Origin: Plumapathes pennacea
Lineage: Eukaryota; Cnidaria; Anthozoa; Antipatharia; Myriopathidae
Direction of reading: 5' to 3'
DNA: 64,000 bases
Assembly (NCBI GenBank): GCA_964036295.1
Contig: OZ038463.1
Location: 6,687,274 to 6,751,273, forward strand
In this document: one piece after another, positions 56,501 to 64,000 of the stretch
Layout: every line of letters begins with the position of its first letter
How positions within the stretch are numbered: the stretch's first letter is position 1
Notes under the pieces: model-generated
Seen by the model: only the letters and a program-made list of their open reading frames with translations
Database searches by the model: none
Told to the model about the DNA's origin: nothing
Translations under genes and position numbers: made by a program

Positions 56501-59500
56501 ACTCGTGGCTTGAGGTCCTAGCCGGGAAGCCAGAAGACTGCTGAGTTGAAGCTTTTCTTTCGCTTTCATCTCGAAGTCGTTGACCAGGATGTCACGCCTT
56601 TCATTAAAGAAATCTGTAGCTTGATCTGCCACGAGCTCGCTGGTGCCTCTCAGCGCGTGTTCTTTACTCTGCTCCAGTGACTCCCTCTCTTCATGTTTCG
56701 TCTTCTTTATGTGCAGCAACAGTCGATCCACTACCCAGGGAAAGCTCAGGAGGGTGACGTCACTTCCGGCTTGGTTCTCTTCACGTGATTGGGCCGCCGC
56801 ATTTTGGTAAGTGACGACATACCACGCGGACGCCTTGCTCAAGATTTCATCTGGGTAGCATTTTGTTGATTCGTAATCCTCTATGACCTTGCCCTCGCCG
56901 TCGAACTGGTCGTAAAATTCTCGCTTTGTGTTTTTGCGCAGAGAAGACACGCTCGCTTGGATCATCTGTGCGACCTCGAACTTTTCGTCCGTTTTCCCCG
57001 CGAGGCGTGAGTTCACGTGTAGTAGACACCCAGTGATCACTTCCCCCTCATTCTTCAGTCCGTACAGAGACATCAAGGCTGTCAGTTTGGAATTGTACTT
57101 TTCAAGAGATGCCTTGGCCTCCTCAATAAAATCCTCGTGGCCGGGAACTATCAGATCTGGATCGACCGACACTCTTCCTTGAGCCGTTTCCTGTTTAAAT
57201 CGCTGAGACCGATCCAGAGCTTTGCACTTCCGGAACAACTTTCCCAGGACTTTTTCCGAACTGGTGTTAAAAAAAGAAATAGAACATGCACTCACTGACT
57301 CAGTACAAATGAAGTTCTAATTGCTTGTAGTGTTTGGATGCCGTTCAAGCCACAATGCCTCTACACGCCATAAAACTTACTCAGTCATTCGCTGACATGG
57401 TTGAGACGACATCAAATTGACGTACAGTTTCCGATTTTGCGACATCTGCACTAGGAAACTCGAGCCTTACACTCGAGGCTTAAATATAAGTTAACAGGTT
57501 CAGGGGTTCGCTAAAAGACCACAAGACGAACTTATTTAAGCTTTCACACAAATTTTTCCTTGCTCCGAAACAACCAGGTTCCATTCGGTTGCAATGAAGA
57601 TGACCGTTGACCAGATAAAAGCGACGTCGACAGACTATTCTCGCAAGTGTGAAATGATCTTCATAGTTCCAAAACGACGTCTGTGCTTGTGTACATGCAT
57701 TTCTTTCTATCTAAACGTCTCTATTTGCGAGTTACCCAACTAAGAAACTCACCTTTTCTGTGGTTTTCCTGTCTTCATCATGAAATCCGGGTATTCCACA
57801 GGTCTCAGTTCTTGTGGGAGGGTGGGACATTCTCCAGTCTTTGGGAAATCCACAGCATCTGAGTGCATGTGAGCGAGCTTCACACATTCCTCTGAGAATA
57901 TTCCTGTCATGACGGAATCATTGAATTAATTATTATCTACACTAGCTTAGCCGGGCTGCCGCACATCAGAGTTTTACGTAAATATTAAATTCTACCGACA
58001 GTGTTTTAGACAGGATTTATAGATTAAGAATCGAAACTATTTGTATGATTGCCTTGTTTCTACGCCTGGCCCAATTTAAAAGGCAAGTGTTTCAAAATCA
58101 GGTGAAAACGCAAAGTGAGAGATTCGGGAGTGTCAAAGTTGTTAGTGTTTGTTCATCATGGAAACAATAATCGTTGTCATGGCCCAACGGAATCCCCAGT
58201 CGACTCAATTTTACTAAAAATCACAGCTTGTTGAGGCGATCATCTTACTGTGACTCCGGTTGGGCTTGGTGAGCCAACAACGAAAACCCTGGGTCAAATT
58301 GGGTGCAAATTTGAGCTTGACTAAAGTCAACCCGAGTCAACTCTGGGTCGCCAATTCCGGGTGGAAAACTTACGTGGGTCGACTTGAGGTTCTGCATGTT
58401 TGGCTAGGGTTTTACAATTCTAAAACAAAATAATAACATTGAATATCTCACCTTTTTCTTGGAAATCTGCATGAACAAGGTGGGCGTTAGCTATGACTCC
58501 GAGCTGATCGTTCTTGATGTAATCGGCAACAAATTGAACCATGTCGTCGACTTCAACCGGTCTATCCAGGAGTTTCTTTTTTGCCGACATGAAATCCATC
58601 GGTGGCTCGTTTTCCCGCTCGCACACAAATTTCTCGTGCCACGTGACAAAATACTTGTCTCCGTCGAGATCTGAGCCCGACATTTCATCGGGATGCGGTC
58701 GCGGTCCGTTAGAGGGAAAGACGATGCAGTCGACAAGGTGATGAAGAGCCCGGACATCAACAGCTTCGAATTTGCGCATGTCTCCTAAAACATAAACATC
58801 ACTTTGAGCCCCTTGGCAGAGAAAAGAATAAGAGAGAAATTAAAGTCTACGTAGTTCAGGAGTAACTTGCACGTTTGTGCAGGTTATTGATTTGTGTAGA
58901 TATAAGTAAGTTTCGATGTGCTAGAGGAAAATAATATGAATTATATTTGTCAGATAGTACTAGATGGAACTGCAACAGAGAATAACCCAATTTTAAAACC
59001 TCATTACACGACAATCAAAATTGCAATTTAAGGCAGTTCGTCCCATGTCAGGACACAACTGCTTATTACTTACAGAACTTCGACAGAAAAACCGGAGCAT
59101 CATGTAGAACAAGTGGCCAACGCTCAATCTTAGAGAACAGTTTGTGAAAAATAAAAATATATATGTATATCAAATCGAATTTGGGCTATTCTGTTGATTT
59201 AGGAGCGAGTTTTATGGAAATTTTCACGCCACGTACTCTACACTGAGGTTGGAGTGCCTGTGAGTAACGTAACTAGATCAATAAACTAAACTTACCTCCA
59301 TGAAAACACGGATTCTTGCTCACCATCACGGACCCCAGTAGAGTCTTCACGTCTTTGCCTGGCTCACTGACCATTTTAGAGTAACGCACAAAGATTTGCC
59401 CGTACTCAAGAGTACCCGTTTCATCCATTACCCCCATCAGTAGGCGACCGTAGGATTCTGGGATAGCAATCCGGGATTTGTGACGGAGATCTCCCAAGCG

Positions 59501-62500
59501 ACTGTTATAAAGAGCCAGAAGCAAGGAGCGAATGAAAGGCTCAGACGTCACGTTTACTCCACTGCGAGACAAAGCTGAAACCTTCAAGCCACCAGCAATG
59601 TTGGTGCGACGTAGCATTTCCACGGCAACAGTTTCAAAGAGCAGCATGGAAGCGAGGTGACGCAGCATTGTGTCCTGTAAGCCAATGAACGCTTCATCTT
59701 TAACTCCCAGTCCAGAGAGAAGCGTGATGCACTGGCGGTTAAGATACAGGAGGTCTGTGACGTAATGGGAGGAACAAGTAAATAATATCACTTTTAATTA
59801 ACATATCTTCTAGCACGGATAGGTGAGGACATGTAGGTATTAAAGCAAAGACACAGACTGAAATGAAGAAAACTCTGTTTGGAAAGGGAAGACCAGAAAT
59901 AAGTGATAAAGCGAGATAAGGTTGATTATACTAGACCTGGGAGGCCATTAAGGAATATATATACAGTCGAACCTCGCTATTTCGAACTCAGTTAATTCGA
60001 AGTTCCCATTATTTCGAAGTCAAGCCGAATCCCCTTGGATTTATTTTTTCAGTCATTTACTATCGGCTATTTCGAAACCCCGCTATTTCGAACTTTTTTT
60101 TCGTGTCCCGTGCGATTTCGAAATAGCGGGGTTCGACTGTATATAAAGAGAAGAAAAATATATAAATATTGACCTTTAGAAATAATCAAGGAAAGCATGG
60201 TGGGAGAAATAAATAAAATAAACAAAGAAAAAGACAAAAATACTTGAGAGAATTAAGTAAAAGAAGGAGATAGAGAAACATAGAGCGTTACTTATAGAGG
60301 AAGACATTAACTACACAGAATGAGGCACAAATAAAAAGGAAACATTACTTGGTCTAGTTCGCTCACAAATCTCCAGGGCGGAATGTCGAGAGTCAAACTT
60401 CTTCATACTCTTCCTGTACTGAAGAATTTCTGTGGTGTCGCCTTGTGGAAGAGTCGGGTCCACAGCCAGCATTCCTTTGCACCCACCATAACGGATTTGA
60501 AACGCGGAGGGAACTGGGTTAAAATCGAGAATCCGAGATACCTAGAAATCAATGAGGTCACAATAAAAAAGTTCTAGCTAGACTACCCTAAAAAGGTCTG
60601 AATGGTTGTATCCCATATTATAGTGTATTATCATTATGTCATATCTTTAAATTATCGCAATTTGCCAGTAGTAATCTGCTCTTCTCTTTTTCTTGAATCA
60701 GGGCGAAGACTTCGTTTCTCAAGACGCGCCGAACTTCTCGCCACTAATCAAACTCAAGTGTTACTGAATGTCGACTCGGACAAAACATTTACTGCAACTA
60801 CAGCCAGCAGCTTCTCTTACACGTAAGATGCAGAGATAAATATTCCCTGCAAAGGCTGAAACAAGGTAAGGAAAGAACGTGACCAATAACAGAGGCAGGG
60901 GCAGACATAAATGGCCCTGCAACTTGAAGTCATTCCAAAGCAAAAGTTTGGATTCGTCAAAAATCTGAGACGTTTTTTTCCCGTATTCGTCAGAGAAACT
61001 CAAGGCATGAATCCGGCATAAATTGGGAATTGGTGACGAATCCGGAGTCTAAAGTGGAATTATTGTATCCGGATACAATGAATCCGAAACATTTTGTCAA
61101 TAGGCTTTTCAATAAATCCGTATATTGTACAGCCAGCGGTTAGCTCGGTACTGCTGTAGTATAATGGTGAACCGGCTACTTATTTACCAGCAGCGTATGT
61201 TAGCCTTTTTGTCGTAGTGCCCGATAGTGTTGATTTATTTTTCCCTTCTGAGGTCAAGAATATTATTCAAGGAAGCAATTCTATTTTAACGTCAACCGCA
61301 CTAATAATTGTTTAGGTTTCTGAGTCATGTCGATCTGGTTAAAAAAAAAAACAAACTCATGTACATTCGAGTCTGTTTTTAAGTATAATGCGCACCTTTT
61401 TGGCCAAAGCACTACTGATTTTTCCAACTCCATCAGAAAACGTATACTCTCCTGAGCGGTAGTTCTTGCAGCAAGAGAAGTAAACATCTTCGTACTCTCT
61501 CTTGATGTCTGGGATTTCTTCCACAATGCAGCCTTCGTCGATGCTCACTTTGACCGATTCCTTGGTTGAGGAAAAGCACTGCCCCATCCGAGAGACGTAA
61601 GTCGCTACGCATTTGATTTGGTCCAACTCACCAAGAGAATCTCTGATCTCCTCCGCTGTGTGTTCTTGGTTGTTTACATAAAGCCAGGCGCCATGGTCTC
61701 TCAGTTGACTGTTTGAACAGGCTAAGAAATCAAAGTGACGTCCACAGAAATCTAATCCAGCGGCGAGCAGCTTGACGACACGCTCTTCCAGCACGTTATT
61801 AAGACTGCCTTGACCGCTGGACATCAGTTTAGAAAAATCTTCATCCCGAAATGCAATGCGCATGGTGTACTGGTGCCCAAACTCCCGGATAACTCGGTTC
61901 ATGGCCACCAGCTCCGGAGGAACTAAGTAATTCTGTGTTGGTGTGACAATAAGACGCGGGACGTATACGTAGTGTTTGGGAAGCTCGAATTCGACGAGAG
62001 TTAAATGCTTCATGTTTCCACGGAGTAATTGCTTTAGAGTGTGCTCTAAAGGACAAAACCTAGAAAAACAAGATAAAGACTTAATAACACATGCAAGTAC
62101 AGCTCATACTTACTAATTCGATCTGCCACTGGATACGCGAGAGGCTAGCGAGTAAATGATTTGTGGCTTTGTTACCTGTTTGTTTCCACAAAACTCGTCA
62201 GATGGTACAAAGCCTTGCACACTCTGTCTGCGTCCGTGACGTTGGCCCTCCTCCGAAGACTTTCGTAGCCGCTCGTGGCTTCTCGGAGAATATCGTAAAA
62301 ATCTCGGGAGACTCGGTCCTGAACTTTGAATCCGCGAGACAGGAGGCACTCGAGTGCGTATCCAACTTTAAACTCAGAAAACGTCGGTTTTTCCGGGACT
62401 TCAGATTTGCCTCGTGGATTTCTTGTGTTCACAGCCGCAAAGTAGATTGTAAAAGCTTGTAAGAAAAATGGATAACTACTTTGACTAAGTTGATACATGA

Positions 62501-62951
62501 TGATGTATTGCAACCTGAGCTGGTTTCATAAATCAAGTTGGTGTTTGTTTTCAATTTTAAATACATACAAGTTAGCAGCATCCGAATCTCTGATCAACTA
62601 GATAAAGGCTGTTTTTTTTACGGTGGTGCTATAAAAGAGTACTTTTACGTAAGTTATTGAGAGTATACGGAAGTAAGACGAGATGCGTCGGGTCACGTCT
62701 GGATACAAGATCGTTCCCAGGCTCTTCATCCTATCCCCAAAAGACATACGGGAGAGGTTCTAGAGGTTACTTGTTCACTCACCCATCCTGCAGGATAAGC
62801 GTGTCAGCAGCTCGAGTGCAGGGCTATTCGTCGGATCGTTTGACAACGGGAACTGAAGATGCAGTACAGAACTCCCGCCAAGCACCTCACGGGAGCAATG
62901 GTTCCACATGTGGGTACTTCGTGTATTGTGTTTGGCATCTGAAGTGGTCAT
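53550..62951 (-). CDS. Cellular RNA-dependent RNA polymerase with long C-terminal extension
   Basis: Eleven minus-strand exons close exactly to 1,701 residues: 62951-62783, 62455-62176, 62059-61396, 60541-60349, 59754-59296, 58784-58452, 57903-57753, 57260-56075, 55881-55644, 55228-54962 and 54715-53550. The ATG follows an acceptor (CAG|CA ATG), so an untranslated exon may precede it. The RdRP domain covers about residues 250-800: FSDGVGKIS, SAFQIRYGG, LNRQCITLLSGLGV, GVMDETGTLEYGQ, KNPCFHGGDMRKFEAVD and the catalytic DLDGD at 627-631, then AVDFPKTG and YPDFM. DLDGD (not DFDGD) is the RDR-alpha form, as in nematode EGO-1/RRF-1 and plant RDR1/2/6. These enzymes copy RNA to double-stranded or small RNA in silencing. 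Residues about 1000-1240 resemble a nucleotidyltransferase lacking its aspartates; the last 390 residues are unrecognised. Intron 3's donor (GTGCGC) is unusual. Confidence 0.93.
55644..56500 (-). other. Nucleotidyltransferase-like (TENT/Cid1-like) segment of the RdRP, apparently inactive
   Basis: RdRP residues about 1000-1224 (end of exon 8 and exon 9). LCGASLTGI at 1006-1014 lines up with the F-G-S-x-x-T-G-L helix-turn of poly(A)/uridylyl transferases. T-Q-I-Q-L-Y-V at 1022-1028 lines up with their S-D-I-D-L strand, with both aspartates replaced by glutamine (Q1023, Q1025; codons at 56443-56435). About 80 residues later, HVLLIVAHWGCRRKLTG and ELAVLFLLFCEKKG resemble the central helical domain, and NPGVALMKFFEYYS resembles the PAP-associated helix. 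This is a by-eye alignment; the fold is an inference. Confidence 0.5.
59962..60141. mobile_element. pogo/Tigger-type MITE in an RdRP intron
   Basis: The ends CAGTCGAACCTCGCTATTTC and GAAATAGCGGGGTTCGACTG are inverted, with TA on both sides (59962-59963 and 60140-60141). It is 176 bases long, non-coding and closely similar to 47473-47647, which suggests fairly recent activity of the family. Confidence 0.9.
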
Positions 62952-63394
62952 TGCTGAAAGGAATAGAATAATAAACTGATCAATTTAAACGGACCTTTTC
63001 CACCTAAAAATATTATATGCAAATTTGTAACTTGAATCTGATACTTGGCGCAAAAATTAAAATATTCGACAGACATTAATTGAATCAGAAGAAAAAAAGA
63101 TTTGCACATTCGTACTGCATGATTTGGAAAATGAATTTAAAACTGCAAACTAAAAACGCAGCACAGTCTCGCGATCTCACGCTAACTGAACAAGAAATTG
63201 CGGCCACAAAGCGTTCGAGCAAAGTACAAAAGCCAACATCGTTATAAATTTGTATGTGTGCAGTTTTAACACACCCCGCGACTTGCAAGACTTCATGAAA
63301 AGTTTCGCTAATTAAATAATGCATCAGTCTCGGTTTTATATTTATATTGTTTGGTGACATGATAATATATTATCTGAGTTTCGGTACGTAATCC

Positions 63395-63545
63395 CCGAAC
63401 GAAGTGAGGGAAATACTCAAGACGCTAATGCAGTAGTATTATCGCCTTATCGGAGACTCCAAGCATGCCGCCATCTCGAAATCTAATGTTCGTCTGTCAG
63501 TCTGTCAGTCTGTCAGTCTTGCGTGCGACCTCGTCCCCAGTTCCT
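63395..63545. repeat. Dispersed repeat, intact copy (empty site for the 20036 insertion)
   Basis: TCCCCGAACGAAGTGAGGGA begins at about 63391. It continues through GACGCTAATGCAGTAGTATT and GTTCGTCTGTCAGTCTGTCA to GCGTGCGACCTCGTCCCCAG, matching 19923-20035 joined to 21980-22000. The start resembles a Helitron 5' end (TC after A). The TGTCAGTC unit is present three times here. Confidence 0.7.
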
Positions 63546-63664
63546 ATCGCGTCGCTGCAGAACCAATAACAAAGGCCGGATCGATCACGTGTGGCCCTGT
63601 AGTTTTACTCGCAGTATAAGAAATTAGATTGAACGAAGCAACTACAGTATATCGTAGCTGTGTT

Positions 63665-63999
63665 CACGAAAATAGAAAACTTGAAACACAACAGTCTCGC
63701 GAAGCTCGTCTTCAAAAGAGAAGGGAACAGGCACGAGCAAGGCGGAATCGTGAAACGATCAAACAGCGCCAAGTTCGTCTCGACAAAAGACGGAACTATG
63801 ACCGAAAAGAAAACAGCGCATGAATGCCGACCGAAAGCGACATGAAGAGAAGCGGGTAACACAGACAACTCCGCAAAGAGAACAGCGCTTGAAAGCGAAT
63901 CGAGACCTTCAGGAGAAAGAGCGGGCCGAAGAGAAGACTCCGCAAAGACAACAGCGCATGAATGCCGACCAAAAGCGACATGAACAGATTCTGTAACGG
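63665..63999 (+). pseudogene. STPR-type peptide repeat region, partial and frameshifted
   Basis: The plus strand reads SREARLQKRREQARARRNRE then RQVRLDKRRNYDR before a stop. A second frame continues with QRMNADRKRHEEKR, then TPQREQRLKANRDLQ, then TPQRQQRMNADQKRHEQ. The alternation of Arg/Lys/Glu-rich units of about 23 residues is the STPR pattern. One indel near 63800 separates the frames. A TAA at 63994-63996 closes this second frame just inside the window edge. It follows the Helitron-like 5' repeat, so it may be the start of a Helitron-borne gene; close kinship to 31460-31707 is visible at base level. Confidence 0.6.
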
Positions 64000-64000
64000 G

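Noticed and set aside
1-64000. tRNA, rRNA or snRNA genes
   Set aside because: I looked for tRNA-like A/B boxes and cloverleaf ends by eye and found none convincing. A covariance-model scan would be decisive.

Overview
The window looks like nuclear DNA of a cnidarian, most likely an anthozoan (a coral or sea anemone). Genes are split into many short exons with GT/AG introns, the DNA is AT-rich, and the gene set includes a cellular RNA-dependent RNA polymerase, which vertebrates and most insects lack. The spaces between genes are packed with short inverted-repeat transposons, and two pieces of STPR-type peptide repeats lie in repetitive DNA. The host assignment is an inference from sequence features; no search was run.

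Layout. 1-9,400: a metal-ion importer of the ZIP8/ZIP14 type on the minus strand, six exons visible, last exon off the left edge. 9,400-32,700: a repeat-rich desert of about 23 kb with nested foldback elements, a large palindrome carrying minisatellites in both arms, two 9-bp-duplication foldback elements, a hAT-like element with a LINE fragment inside, a THAP-containing foldback element and a TTAA-site element. 33,160-36,015: a P1B-2 type Zn/Cd-exporting ATPase on the plus strand in one uninterrupted reading frame. 37,430-37,663: a small secreted cysteine-rich peptide on the minus strand. 41,626-49,339: a 12-exon SPPL2-type intramembrane aspartyl protease (plus). 50,135-51,930: LSM7 in four exons (minus). 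53,550-62,951: an 11-exon RNA-dependent RNA polymerase (minus), which closes in frame to a 1,701-residue protein. 63,395-64,000: Helitron-like and STPR repeat remnants.

How the genes relate. The ZIP importer and the P1B-2 exporter would work in opposite directions on Zn2+/Cd2+-like ions, although 24 kb of repeats separate them. SPPL2 and LSM7 converge, with 0.8 kb between their stop codons. LSM7 and the polymerase are both RNA-metabolism genes on the same strand, but nothing shows they are co-regulated.

The most striking observation is the polymerase. After a canonical DLDGD catalytic core it continues for about 950 residues. That part includes a segment resembling a Cid1/TENT-type nucleotidyltransferase in which the paired catalytic aspartates are both glutamine (T-Q-I-Q-L). 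In yeast, ciliates and nematodes, RdRPs work with separate nucleotidyltransferases; here a catalytically dead one appears to be part of the same polypeptide. The exon joins were worked out by hand, and every phase closes.
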